Below, piece by piece: positions 32,847-40,948 of a DNA stretch of 64,000 nt; position 1 is the first letter of the stretch, and each line of letters opens with the position of its first letter. The notes under the pieces are model-generated. The model worked only from the letters and a program-made list of their open reading frames with translations. It was not told where the DNA came from and ran no database searches. The translations under genes were made by a program, and so were the position numbers. This DNA is from Plut-88900 sp963668115 (lineage in GTDB: Bacteria > Chloroflexota > Dehalococcoidia > Plut-88900): positions 62,001 to 126,000 of the forward strand of contig OY764147.1 in the NCBI GenBank assembly GCA_963668115.1, in the 5' to 3' direction.

Positions 32847-34316
32847 TTGGAAAAGATAGTAGACGTCGAAATCAACAAGGCCAATGCCCTCATCACCCTC
32901 GGCTCCATGTACCGCAGCGCCGCCGACGCCATTAAGGAGTACGTCAGCAATGCCCTTGACGAATGGGCCATGGCCCGCTCCCGAGGCGCCCCCGACCAGC
33001 AGTGCCGCGTCTCCTTCACCCTCGAAAAGAAGGCTATCACCATCGACTACAACGCCCCGGGCATGGACGCCGACTCCTTCGAAACCGCCCTGCGCCACGT
33101 CGTCGATTCCGCCAAGCGTGACTCTGCGGTCCCTCAGATTGGCCGTCTCGGCATAGGCCTCTGGGCCTTTAACCAGGTCGGCACGCAAGCGACCTTCCTC
33201 AGCAAGCGCACACCCGACTCACCAACCACAAAAGTCGTCCTCTCCCGGGACTCAGCCGAGGCCCGCTTCCTCACCCCCGACCCCTCCGAGGAGCGCTCAA
33301 CCCCCGGCATGACCATCACCATCACTGGCCTCTTCCAGGACCCCACCCGGCGCTATGGGCCCCTCTCTCAGGCTCGCCTGAAACACGTTCTCGCCGATCG
33401 ATTCGACACCTATCTTAGGACCGGCCAGCTTAAGATCACTGTCAAGTCAGGCAGCAATGAGACCGAGGTCACCCCCGTCCAACTGGACCTCCCCGAGATC
33501 GGCGCCCGGTTCCAGGACTCCCACATCCCCAACGAGCCCGACAAAACCTTCACCACCCGCTTCTGGTTCGACCCCTCCGGTCAGGGCCGTGTCTCCATGC
33601 GCCACACCGGTGTAGTGGTCATCGAAGACATCCGTGAACTCTTCGACTTCGAGCTTTCCGGCAGTATCCTCATCAGCGGCCTCATCAAGGGCTACGTCGA
33701 CGCCGATTTCCTCTCCCCCCTCCCCGCCCGAGGACAATTCCTCGAAGACGACAACCTAGCCAAGCTCCTGGACGCCCTGAAAGCCATCGGCCAAGAGATC
33801 GATACCGAGGTCACTGGCTTCCGCGATGAGGTCGAGACTGAGCGTCTTCAGGCCCTCTTCCGTCGGGCCACCCGCGTCGCCCGGGAGATTCTGAGCCAGG
33901 AAGAGTTCATGGACCTGGAACTCATCGAAGGCTTGCGCCGAATCAGCAGGGTCAACGGCGACTCCCATCTCCCTAACGGATCAGAGTCCAACGGCCACGA
34001 GACCAACGGTCACCGGCAGAATGGCGCCAATGGCCGTCGCACACGCGGCGCCCGACGCCCCATCATCCGCCGCTCAGATTTCGGGGGAGACGTCCGCCAC
34101 CGCAGCCGTCTCAACGACGGTGCCATCGAGATCAACATCAACAACCCCGACTTCCTCGCCCTCTCCCGCGTCCCCCGCTCCCACCAGGTCGCCTACGTCG
34201 CCATGCTCCTCGGCAAGGAGATCATCGCCTACAACGACTCCAGCCGCGCCAGTGACGAAGCCCTGGAAAAGATGGCCGCCTACGGCACCCGAGTCCTCTC
34301 CAACGTCCTGCGGTAG
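32847..34316 (+). CDS. GHKL-type ATPase, orphan (Hsp90/MutL/MORC-like fold)
   Basis: 489 aa from a TTG start with GGGGG upstream. ATP-lid boxes: N-box EYVSNALDEW (E31, N35, D38); G1-like D67-YNAPGM73, where the usual DNGxGM is altered; G2 GRLGIGLWAF at 99-108. A middle domain follows, then a flexible linker at about 369-405 with six Asn-Gly steps, then a basic stretch and a final alpha/beta domain (HQVAYVAMLLGKEI). Members of this group include DNA-dependent ATPases, repair and defence proteins. No recognisable partner gene is beside it. The promoter palindrome suggests tight control. Confidence 0.75.
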   Translation: MEKIVDVEINKANALITLGSMYRSAADAIKEYVSNALDEWAMARSRGAPDQQCRVSFTLEKKAITIDYNAPGMDADSFETALRHVVDSAKRDSAVPQIGRLGIGLWAFNQVGTQATFLSKRTPDSPTTKVVLSRDSAEARFLTPDPSEERSTPGMTITITGLFQDPTRRYGPLSQARLKHVLADRFDTYLRTGQLKITVKSGSNETEVTPVQLDLPEIGARFQDSHIPNEPDKTFTTRFWFDPSGQGRVSMRHTGVVVIEDIRELFDFELSGSILISGLIKGYVDADFLSPLPARGQFLEDDNLAKLLDALKAIGQEIDTEVTGFRDEVETERLQALFRRATRVAREILSQEEFMDLELIEGLRRISRVNGDSHLPNGSESNGHETNGHRQNGANGRRTRGARRPIIRRSDFGGDVRHRSRLNDGAIEININNPDFLALSRVPRSHQVAYVAMLLGKEIIAYNDSSRASDEALEKMAAYGTRVLSNVLR

Positions 34317-34346
34317 CCGTTTTCTAGCCCCTTCAAGACAAGCAAA

Positions 34347-34373
34347 AGGCCGGTCGGCAAGACCGACCGGCCT
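34347..34373 (+). terminator. Terminator hairpin after the GHKL ATPase gene
   Basis: Perfect 11-bp stem (AGGCCGGTCGG / CCGACCGGCCT) with a CAAGA loop, 30 bases after the stop codon. Followed by GATTGTT, so the U-run is weak. It can act on both strands. Confidence 0.7.
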
Positions 34374-34409
34374 GATTGTTCAATTCGCGGCGCGGAAATC
34401 CGCCCTTAG

Positions 34410-34838
34410 CTACTTCCCTTTAGTCTGCGAAAGACTCGAAGCCCAGGACTCCACCTGGTCTAGGCGAGACTGTACTAGGTCGTGGTCCAACTCCCGCGCC
34501 ACGTCCGCGTGCCCTGCCCTAACCAGCATCGGCACCATCCGGCTCCTGAGCTTGTCCATGGCCCAGGGAATCGGGGCTCCGTTAGACGTACAGTCTAGGA
34601 ACAACCGCTCATCCTTGCCGTCAGGACCGTAGTGATAGTGCGGCGCATCATCGAAGCAGTCGAACCTCAGAAGCTCCGTCTTCTTCCCCTCCACGTCCGA
34701 ATAAACGTGGATCGCCACGCCCTGGTCCCCGCCAAAGTGCCTGTAGTCAAGCCCGAAGTTAATGTTTCCCGCATCAATCGTCTCCATATCCCCCACAACT
34801 AGCTCGTGGTCCATGTGCCCCTGCATTTCTTCTGCCAT
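34410..34838 (-). CDS. Conserved hypothetical protein
   Basis: 142 aa, not recognised. It starts MAEEMQGHMDHELVVG and has a central beta-rich part (AIHVYSDVEG, LLRFDCFDDAPHYHYGPDG) followed by two helices. The His/Asp-rich HYHYGPDGKDE could bind metal. No neighbour gives a function; a 2-hydroxyacid dehydrogenase lies next on the same strand after an 85-base gap. Confidence 0.6.
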   Translation of the reverse strand: MAEEMQGHMDHELVVGDMETIDAGNINFGLDYRHFGGDQGVAIHVYSDVEGKKTELLRFDCFDDAPHYHYGPDGKDERLFLDCTSNGAPIPWAMDKLRSRMVPMLVRAGHADVARELDHDLVQSRLDQVESWASSLSQTKGK

Positions 34839-34923
34839 TTGCCTTCCTCCCGAGTCTTGTTAATTCCCTTCACCGATATTCAAATATTCCACAATCGCCT
34901 TTTTCTCGTCAAGAACCCCAGCC

Positions 34924-35904
34924 CTAGTACCCTTTCCTTTTATCAATCACCCCGGTCAACGGCCTGCCATCCAGGTACCGCCGTAGGTTATCGCAGAACA
35001 CGTCAACTATCCGAGCCACCCTTACTGGAGACCCGCCGGCCGTGTGCGGTGTCACCACCACGTTCTCCATATTCCACAGCGGATGGTCATCGTCCAACGG
35101 CTCTCCGGGAGACGTATCCAGCCCCGCCCCGCCGATCCCCCCCGACTCCAGCGCCTCCAGCAGCGACGGCCCATCGACAATATCCCCCCGAGTCACGTTT
35201 ATCAGCAGCGCATGGTCCCGCATGTGCCTGAAAGCCTTCGCATCGAAAATCCCCCTAGTCTCATCCGTAAGCGGCAGGCAGATAACTACGACGTCCGACT
35301 CCTCCAGCAGGTCATAGAACCTGTCCGGCGTCCACACCTCCTCCACGAAGGGCGGCTTCTTCACCTCCTCCGTGTCCAACGCCAGAGTCCGCATCCCGAA
35401 TCCCTGCGCCCTACGCGCCACCTCCACCCCCGTCCCCCCCAGCCCGAACACACCCAGCGTCATCCCCGCCAGTTCCCACGATCGGGCCCGTATCGGCATC
35501 CGCACCCGCCAGTTCTTCTCCCTCAATGCCGTATGAATCCCCCGGGTCAACGCCAGCAGCAGCGCCCACGCATGGTCCGCCAGATGATTCCCAACCGTCC
35601 CCTTAGCGCTCGTTAATATCACGTCGCTCTCGACAAACCCCTCGAACAGCATCCCATCTATCCCAGAGCCTATCGACTGCACCCACTTCAGCTCCCGTGC
35701 GGCATCGAACATCTCCCGGGAGAAGTCCCCGAAAACCACCTCCGTCTCGCGCATCTCTGCTCGGGTCTCCTCCTCCGATTGGGGCACCACTATGTCCATC
35801 TCCTCCGACACCGCCTGGATCTTGCTCAGGTGCTCCTGGGTGAAGCCTTCCGTAACTACGACATTCTCTTCCATGCGCACATTGATCATCAGCTTCATAG
35901 TCAT
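34924..35904 (-). CDS. D-2-hydroxyacid dehydrogenase (NAD-dependent)
   Basis: 326 aa, phosphoglycerate-dehydrogenase-like family. NAD-binding GVFGLGGTGVEVARRA near 150-165, catalytic Arg in INVTRGDIVDG and the His in VVTPHTAGGSP. It is shorter than biosynthetic SerA and lacks regulatory domains, so it likely acts on glyoxylate, hydroxypyruvate or another 2-oxoacid. It lies 33 bases downstream of an aminotransferase gene on the same strand; together they could link an amino acid to its hydroxyacid. Confidence 0.86.
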   Translation of the reverse strand: MTMKLMINVRMEENVVVTEGFTQEHLSKIQAVSEEMDIVVPQSEEETRAEMRETEVVFGDFSREMFDAARELKWVQSIGSGIDGMLFEGFVESDVILTSAKGTVGNHLADHAWALLLALTRGIHTALREKNWRVRMPIRARSWELAGMTLGVFGLGGTGVEVARRAQGFGMRTLALDTEEVKKPPFVEEVWTPDRFYDLLEESDVVVICLPLTDETRGIFDAKAFRHMRDHALLINVTRGDIVDGPSLLEALESGGIGGAGLDTSPGEPLDDDHPLWNMENVVVTPHTAGGSPVRVARIVDVFCDNLRRYLDGRPLTGVIDKRKGY

Positions 35905-35937
35905 CCCTCAATCAAATGTCACTGACCACCCGACACC

Positions 35938-37119
35938 CTAGAACAGCGCCGCCAGCTTGGCTATCCCTTCGCGTATCGTCTCCTCGTCCTGGTGCGCAAA
36001 TGCCAGCCTCAAATAATTGCTCCCCTTCCCCGACGGCGAAAACACCGGCCCAGCCCCGAACCTGATCCCCTGCTCCTTTGCCTTCTCCAGGACCGGCAAT
36101 ACGTCAGTCCCCTCCGGGAACCGCAGCCACAGGAACATCCCGCCCGGCGGGTTGGAGCATTCCACCCCCGGCCCGAAATTCTCCCTTATTGCTGCCAGCA
36201 TCACGTCCTTTCGAGACTTGTATAGCTGGATCATCTCCCCCACGTGCTCGTCCCGGTGCTTCTTCAGGTAATGGTAGGCCGCTAGTATCGAAAACTGGCT
36301 CGGCGAGGCCCCCTGCTGCAAAGTCCCGACCCTCTCCGTGATCTCCGGCGGTGCCACAATCCAACCCAGCCGCATCCCCGGCCCGATTATCTTCGACGAC
36401 GACCCGCAGTACATCACCGACCCCGTGTCGTCCATCGAATGTATCGCCGGCTTCATCTCCCCCTCGAACCTCAGGTCCGCATAGCAGTCGTCCTCGAATA
36501 TCGGGATCCCGTGCCTCCTCCCGACCTCCAATATCTCCTTCCGTCTTTCCGTTCCCACGTCAATCCCCGTCGGGTTCTGGAACGTTGGCACCGTGTAGAT
36601 GTACTTGATCCGCTCCCCCGCCGCCTTCAGTTCGACTATCTTCTCCTCCAATAAATCCGGCCGCATGGCCTGTTCGTCTCCTCCTACCTCCACAATGTTC
36701 GCCTGGAACCGACGCATCACCCTGATCGTCCCGTTGTATATGAACTCGTCCGTCAAAACCGTGTCCCCTGGATCGACGAACAGCTCCGTCAGCAGTACCA
36801 GCGCCTGCATCGACCCTGCCGTCAGCGTAACGTCTTCCCCCGAGACCCTCATCCCCCTGTTCCGTCCCAAGTTCTCCGCCACCAGTTCCCGCATTCCCGG
36901 ATGCCCTTGGGGATGCGGGTAGACCGCCAGCTTCTCCCCCTCCTCCTCCAGCCCCGACTGCAACGCCTCAATGAGGTCGTCTCCCGGAAACGTCTCCCCG
37001 TCCGCGAACGCTATCGCGAAATCGTACCTGAACTGCTGGGCCAACGGGTTCACGGCGTCCGGCTTCGGTGGCGTGGTGGACGCAAACAGGGACTCGTAGT
37101 CAAGCTGGGAAGGGGTCAT
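35938..37119 (-). CDS. PLP-dependent aminotransferase (class I/II, 2-aminoadipate/LysN-like)
   Basis: 393 aa from the ATG at 37119. Fold type I aminotransferase of the MocR/LysN group without a DNA-binding part. VYTVPTFQNPTG, FEDDCYADLRFEG and the PLP lysine in CGSSSKIIGPGMRLGW are characteristic. Substrate could be 2-aminoadipate, an aromatic or branched amino acid. Located immediately upstream of a 2-hydroxyacid dehydrogenase, on the opposite strand from the TPP riboswitch, with a 120-base divergent gap between them. Confidence 0.88.
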   Translation of the reverse strand: MTPSQLDYESLFASTTPPKPDAVNPLAQQFRYDFAIAFADGETFPGDDLIEALQSGLEEEGEKLAVYPHPQGHPGMRELVAENLGRNRGMRVSGEDVTLTAGSMQALVLLTELFVDPGDTVLTDEFIYNGTIRVMRRFQANIVEVGGDEQAMRPDLLEEKIVELKAAGERIKYIYTVPTFQNPTGIDVGTERRKEILEVGRRHGIPIFEDDCYADLRFEGEMKPAIHSMDDTGSVMYCGSSSKIIGPGMRLGWIVAPPEITERVGTLQQGASPSQFSILAAYHYLKKHRDEHVGEMIQLYKSRKDVMLAAIRENFGPGVECSNPPGGMFLWLRFPEGTDVLPVLEKAKEQGIRFGAGPVFSPSGKGSNYLRLAFAHQDEETIREGIAKLAALF

Positions 37120-37240
37120 CTCGGGCTCCTTGTCGGACGGGTGAATATCCTGGCTATAGTACCACCAATTCCTCTGTCCCCTTTCCCGTGTTTGACAACC
37201 GAAACCGCTAGCCATAGACTTTTCACCAAGCAAAGCCGAA

Positions 37241-37331
37241 TAAGGGGAGCTTGGTGAGCCAGGCTGAGAGGGCGGCCCCGACAATGCCGCCGACCCCTAG
37301 CACCTGAACTGGGTAATGCCAGCGGAGGGAC
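37241..37331 (+). promoter_or_regulatory. TPP (THI-box) riboswitch
   Basis: All THI-box blocks are present in order: GGGGAGC, CTGAGAG, GACCCC, CACCTGA, CTGGGTAATGCCAGCG and GAGGGA. The outer GGGGAGC pairs with GCGGAGGGA to close the aptamer. It precedes thiG by about 80 bases. Thiamine diphosphate binding would switch the downstream terminator hairpin. Confidence 0.95.
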
Positions 37332-37349
37332 ACCGACCACACCCGCATA

Positions 37350-37372
37350 CCGCCTCCGCAAGGCGGTTTTTT
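37350..37372 (+). terminator. Expression platform terminator of the TPP riboswitch
   Basis: CCGCCT, loop CCGCA, AGGCGG, then six T residues at 37367-37372. It is 18 bases after the aptamer and 42 before thiG, the layout of a transcriptional off-switch at high thiamine diphosphate. Confidence 0.85.
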
Positions 37373-37413
37373 GTTAGCGTTTCTCGCCGACCCAAGGACG
37401 GGAGGTTCCAGAA

Positions 37414-38193
37414 GTGAAATCAGACGACACCCTGACCATCGGTAACAGGACCTTCAAGTCCCGACTCATCCTGGGCACGGGGAAGTACCGCACCTACGAT
37501 GAGATGAACGCCTCCTTCGAGGCCTCCGGCGCGGAGATGATTACCGTCGCCCTCCGCAGGCTAGACCTCGACGACCCTTCCAAGCGCACCCTGCTCGACT
37601 ACATCGACTGGAACAAATACGTCATCCTCCCTAACACCGCCGGCGCCCGAACCGCCGAGGAAGCCATAAGGACCGCCCGCCTGGCAAGGGCCATGGGCCT
37701 CTCCGACCTCGTCAAGCTGGAGGTCATCCCCGACTCCAAGTACCTCCTCCCCGACCCCATCGGCACCCTTGAAGCCGCCCGCACCCTCGTCGACGAGGGA
37801 TTCGTCGTCCTGCCCTATATCAACGCCGACCCCGCCCTCGCCATGCGCCTCCAGGAAATTGGTACAGCCACGGTTATGCCTCTAGCCTCTCCCATCGGCT
37901 CCGGTCAGGGCATGGTCTCCTTTGAACAGATCAAGATAATCATCGAACAAGCCACCGTCCCCGTGGTTGTGGACGCCGGTATAGGCGCCCCCTCCGACGC
38001 CGCCCTAGCCATGGAAATAGGTGCAGACGCCTGCCTAATCAACACCGCCGTCGCACAGGCCGGCAACCCCGCCATGATGGCCGACGCCATGGCCCAGGCC
38101 GTAAAGGCCGGCCGCAGCGCCTTCCTCGCCGGGCGCATCCCCAGGAAATCATACGCCTCCGCCAGTAGCCCCCTGGAAGGCGTGGTACGCTAG
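37414..38193 (+). CDS. thiG: Thiazole synthase ThiG
   Basis: Forms the thiazole phosphate carboxylate tautomer from 1-deoxyxylulose 5-phosphate, dehydroglycine (from glycine via ThiO) and sulfur from ThiS-COSH. 259 aa. Family blocks SRLILGTGKYRTYDEM, the Schiff-base lysine K101 in VKLEVIPD, and the C-terminal DAGIGAPSDAALAMEIGADA. First gene after the TPP riboswitch, with ThiO-like and ThiS genes downstream. ThiF, ThiC, ThiE and ThiD are not in the window. Confidence 0.96.
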   Translation: MKSDDTLTIGNRTFKSRLILGTGKYRTYDEMNASFEASGAEMITVALRRLDLDDPSKRTLLDYIDWNKYVILPNTAGARTAEEAIRTARLARAMGLSDLVKLEVIPDSKYLLPDPIGTLEAARTLVDEGFVVLPYINADPALAMRLQEIGTATVMPLASPIGSGQGMVSFEQIKIIIEQATVPVVVDAGIGAPSDAALAMEIGADACLINTAVAQAGNPAMMADAMAQAVKAGRSAFLAGRIPRKSYASASSPLEGVVR

Positions 38194-38265
38194 AGTCCCA
38201 CCCCAATCTGCCGTCGAGCTTTCAGGACATCGACCGGGACCGTGGGGGATTAGGATGACTGGATA

Positions 38266-38622
38266 ATGACCGTAGTCGCCTCTGTAAATTCAACCCGAAG
38301 ATCCCATTGGCTGCTTCCACTCGTCATCGCGGCATTTATCGTCGTTATTTCCTGTGGAGGTGACAATGCAGATGTAGAGGTGTTGGAGGTCACGGTGGGC
38401 CCCGAGATGGTGGACTGTGTTGGCGTGGGTCCCATGAAGTGCCTCGTGGTGGATGGGGAACTTTTTTACGACCCCATAGACAGCTTCGACCATGAAGAGG
38501 GGTATACCTACCGCCTGAAGATTGAGCGATTCAATCAGTTCCCGGACGATGAGGAGCCGCCTCAGGACGCCTCCCTCTACGGTTACAGGCTGCTGGAAGT
38601 CATAAGCAAGACACCCCAATAG
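38266..38622 (+). CDS. Lipoprotein with DUF4377
   Basis: 118 aa. N-terminal basic and hydrophobic segment (13-28) ends in a lipobox with the acylated Cys C30 (VVISCG). The remainder, GPEMVDCVGVGPMKCLVVDG and FDHEEGYTYRLKIER, matches DUF4377. It is inserted between thiG and the ThiO-like gene, in the same direction; a link to thiamine is not supported by its content. Function unknown. Confidence 0.72.
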   Translation: MTVVASVNSTRRSHWLLPLVIAAFIVVISCGGDNADVEVLEVTVGPEMVDCVGVGPMKCLVVDGELFYDPIDSFDHEEGYTYRLKIERFNQFPDDEEPPQDASLYGYRLLEVISKTPQ

Positions 38623-38728
38623 CGCCCCTATACGCCCGCCGACGGAATACGCTAATAGCGGGATTATCCGTGCTATCATAACCCGGCAAACTACTACCAT
38701 ACCCCGACGTTTCCCAATGGAGGTCTCC

Positions 38729-39880
38729 GTGCCCAATTCATCCGACGTTCTCATAGCCGGCGGCGGCATAATAGGCTGCTCCATCGCCTATCATCTCGCC
38801 CAGCTTGGCATCAGGAGCACCATCATCGAACGGGAGTCGATAGGCAGCCAGGCATCGGGCGCTGCAACCGGCCTGCTTGTCGCCCTGAAAGAGAGCGGTG
38901 CCCCCGAACCCTTCACCCGACTCATCGAAGAGAGTTGCAAGCGCCACAAGGAGATAATCCCCGAGATCGAAGAGCTATCCAAGATAGACGCCCGATACGG
39001 CGACTTCACCTGGACGGAAATCGCCTGCTCTGATGAGGAAGAGATGGAGCTTAAGGGGGCTTTCGCCGAGGTGCTGGACTCGCCGACCGCCCACTGGCTC
39101 ACCGAAACCGACATACGGGAGATGGAACCCCGCGTGACCCGCGAAGCCATCGGAGGCGCCTACATCGGCGGGCAAGCCCAGGTCGACGCCTACCGACTCA
39201 CACTCGCCTTCGCCCAGGCCGCCGAGGCCCTCGGCTGCACCATCCGATACGCCGAGGTCACCGGACTCCGCACCGAATCCGGCCATGTTACCGGCCTGGA
39301 TACATCCCTCGGCCCTATGGAGTCAGATACCGTAGTTTTGGCCATCGGCTCCTGGAGCAAGCGCGTCGAGGAGTGGATCGGCATGGACGTGCCGGTTGAG
39401 CCTCTAAAGGGGCAGACCATCCACGTCGAAATCCCCGGCCCCGACCTCCCCTGCATGATCCACCATGTCGACCGTTACGTCGCCCCCAAGATCGGCGGCA
39501 CCGTGATAACCGGCACCTACGACGGCTTCATGGGATTCGACACCTCCATCCACGATCAGGGCGTCGCCAAGATATCCGAGGGCGTCCAGAGCCTCTGCCC
39601 TGGCATCCTGGAAAGCAAGGTCGTCAGCCACGTCACCGGCCTCCGCCCCGCTTCCGCCGACTGGCTCCCGATACTCGGACCCGTCCCCTCCATCCAGGGC
39701 GCCTACATAGCTACCGGCCACCAGCGCCTCGGCATCACCCTCAGCGCCATCACCGGCGACCTAATGTCCCAGCTGATCAGTGGCGCAACCCCGAGGCTCG
39801 ACCTCCACCCCTTCCGCCTGGACCGCTTTGAAGGCGTCGAATTTGAAATGTTGCAAGACCGCTTCGGCGCAGTCCACTAA
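38729..39880 (+). CDS. FAD-dependent glycine/amine oxidase-like protein (ThiO-type position)
   Basis: About 383 aa from GTG 38729, which has GGAGG five bases before it; the ATG at 38717 overlaps that site. DVLIAGGGIIGCSIAYHLAQ binds FAD, followed by ERESIGSQASGAATG; C-terminal GLRPASADWLPILGP with TGHQRLGITLSAIT is the DAO signature. Placed between thiG and thiS, so glycine oxidase ThiO is the natural role, giving the imine for thiazole synthesis. The close paralogue at 40949 shows the family has also been used outside the operon. Confidence 0.85.
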   Translation: MPNSSDVLIAGGGIIGCSIAYHLAQLGIRSTIIERESIGSQASGAATGLLVALKESGAPEPFTRLIEESCKRHKEIIPEIEELSKIDARYGDFTWTEIACSDEEEMELKGAFAEVLDSPTAHWLTETDIREMEPRVTREAIGGAYIGGQAQVDAYRLTLAFAQAAEALGCTIRYAEVTGLRTESGHVTGLDTSLGPMESDTVVLAIGSWSKRVEEWIGMDVPVEPLKGQTIHVEIPGPDLPCMIHHVDRYVAPKIGGTVITGTYDGFMGFDTSIHDQGVAKISEGVQSLCPGILESKVVSHVTGLRPASADWLPILGPVPSIQGAYIATGHQRLGITLSAITGDLMSQLISGATPRLDLHPFRLDRFEGVEFEMLQDRFGAVH

Positions 39881-39891
39881 GCACCAACCCT

Positions 39892-40095
39892 ATGGCTACC
39901 CTCCTCGTAAACGGTAAACGCCGCGAAGTCCAGACCCCCGTCGCCCTCCTCCGCTATCTAGCGTCTCACAAGATCGAACCCCGCCTTATCGCCATCGAGT
40001 ACAACGGCGAAATAGTGAAGCGGGACCGTTGGGAAGGCATCACCCTCCAGGACGGAGACAAGCTCGAAATCGTCCACATGGTCTCCGGCGGCTGA
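39892..40095 (+). CDS. thiS: Sulfur-carrier protein ThiS
   Basis: 67 aa ubiquitin-like protein; the C-terminal Gly-Gly (MVSGG) is the end that becomes the thiocarboxylate. TLLVNGKRREVQ and LIAIEYNGEIVKRD are typical. It follows the ThiO-like gene by 11 bases. ThiF, which would activate it, is elsewhere. Confidence 0.95.
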   Translation: MATLLVNGKRREVQTPVALLRYLASHKIEPRLIAIEYNGEIVKRDRWEGITLQDGDKLEIVHMVSGG

Positions 40096-40109
40096 GAGTA
40101 CCTCATGTC

Positions 40110-40117
40110 TGTACAAT
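40110..40117 (+). promoter_or_regulatory. Putative -10 element (TGTACAAT), near-leaderless start
   Basis: TGTACAAT ends 11 bases before the ATG at 40129, which would place the transcript start at or next to the start codon. Confidence 0.4.
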
Positions 40118-40128
40118 AGAACCAGGAA

Positions 40129-40518
40129 ATGTTGGAACGTGAAACCCCGGTTTTTAGAGAACCTTTACCAGAAGGATGTCCCCCCTACGACGCTCAAGAA
40201 ATCTCTGGGCCTCGCACGGTTTTCCGATTCGTGCGCAGAAATCCGCCCAATGATCTTGACTTCCGATCATATCGGGCTGAAAAGCCCGCCAACCAATTTG
40301 GTGTTTCTGAGTGCCAGGCCCGCGGATTGTCGGTTTTCACTGATTTGGATGTAGCCAGAAAGCAGTTGAAAAGACCCACCCTTAGGGGCAGGTTCGTATG
40401 TGCGGTTGATTTGGAGGTCGGCGCCGGATACGTATTGCAGACGGGCCGCTTGCAATCTCACTTCACTTGGTGGCCCTTGGCCACCTTCGATATACTGGGT
40501 TCCTGCGAAATAGTGTAG
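40129..40518 (+). CDS. Unknown protein, first of a two-gene module
   Basis: 129 aa, no confident family. It has a conserved-looking core VFRFVRRNPPNDLDFRSY, SVFTDLDVARKQL and TGRLQSHFTWWPLATFDI. It ends two bases before the gene at 40521. GC and codon use are a little lower than neighbouring genes. Such tight small pairs are often toxin-antitoxin or immunity modules, but nothing here proves it. Confidence 0.55.
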   Translation: MLERETPVFREPLPEGCPPYDAQEISGPRTVFRFVRRNPPNDLDFRSYRAEKPANQFGVSECQARGLSVFTDLDVARKQLKRPTLRGRFVCAVDLEVGAGYVLQTGRLQSHFTWWPLATFDILGSCEIV

Positions 40519-40520
40519 CC

Positions 40521-40919
40521 ATGAAGACCATATTACCAACCGAGATACTCGTATATTACGACGGTGTGGCCGTTTTCGCCGGTATGGATCCGGTAGGTAA
40601 TCATTACATCGGAATGATAATTGATGCGTCGGAATCCACTGACAGTTATCTCGTCGCCGGAGTTTCACCGGAGATGCTTCGAAGTTTCCGCTTGGGCGAT
40701 GTCGACCTCCGTACCCTGTTTATCCAGTCCCCTGACGAAAACTGGTATATATCCCGGGCAGAATGCAGACCAGGCGACCCCCTGGTCCTGGAGCCCCAGA
40801 CTGGTTCACTCCTGGACACTGGCTACCTGCCGGATGAAGGGTTCGTCTTGACGGATTACGTGGTCGGTGAACTTACCCTCCAGCAAGCCGGCGATAGAGG
40901 TAAAGCGGTCGACGAATAG
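40521..40919 (+). CDS. Unknown protein, second of a two-gene module (DUF6575-like)
   Basis: 132 aa. LVYYDGVAVFAGMDPVGN, then YLVAGVSPEMLRSFRLGD and VDLRTLFIQ, resemble the DUF6575 pattern as I remember it; the match is by eye. It directly follows the gene at 40129 and has no clear ribosome site, so translation is likely coupled. Function unknown. Confidence 0.55.
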   Translation: MKTILPTEILVYYDGVAVFAGMDPVGNHYIGMIIDASESTDSYLVAGVSPEMLRSFRLGDVDLRTLFIQSPDENWYISRAECRPGDPLVLEPQTGSLLDTGYLPDEGFVLTDYVVGELTLQQAGDRGKAVDE

Positions 40920-40934
40920 ACCCTATCCTTTCTC

Positions 40935-40940
40935 TATACT
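40935..40940 (+). promoter_or_regulatory. Putative -10 element (TATACT), near-leaderless start
   Basis: TATACT ends eight bases before the ATG at 40949 and no Shine-Dalgarno sequence lies between. This suggests a leaderless transcript for the FAD enzyme gene. Confidence 0.4.
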
Positions 40941-40948
40941 AGACTGAG

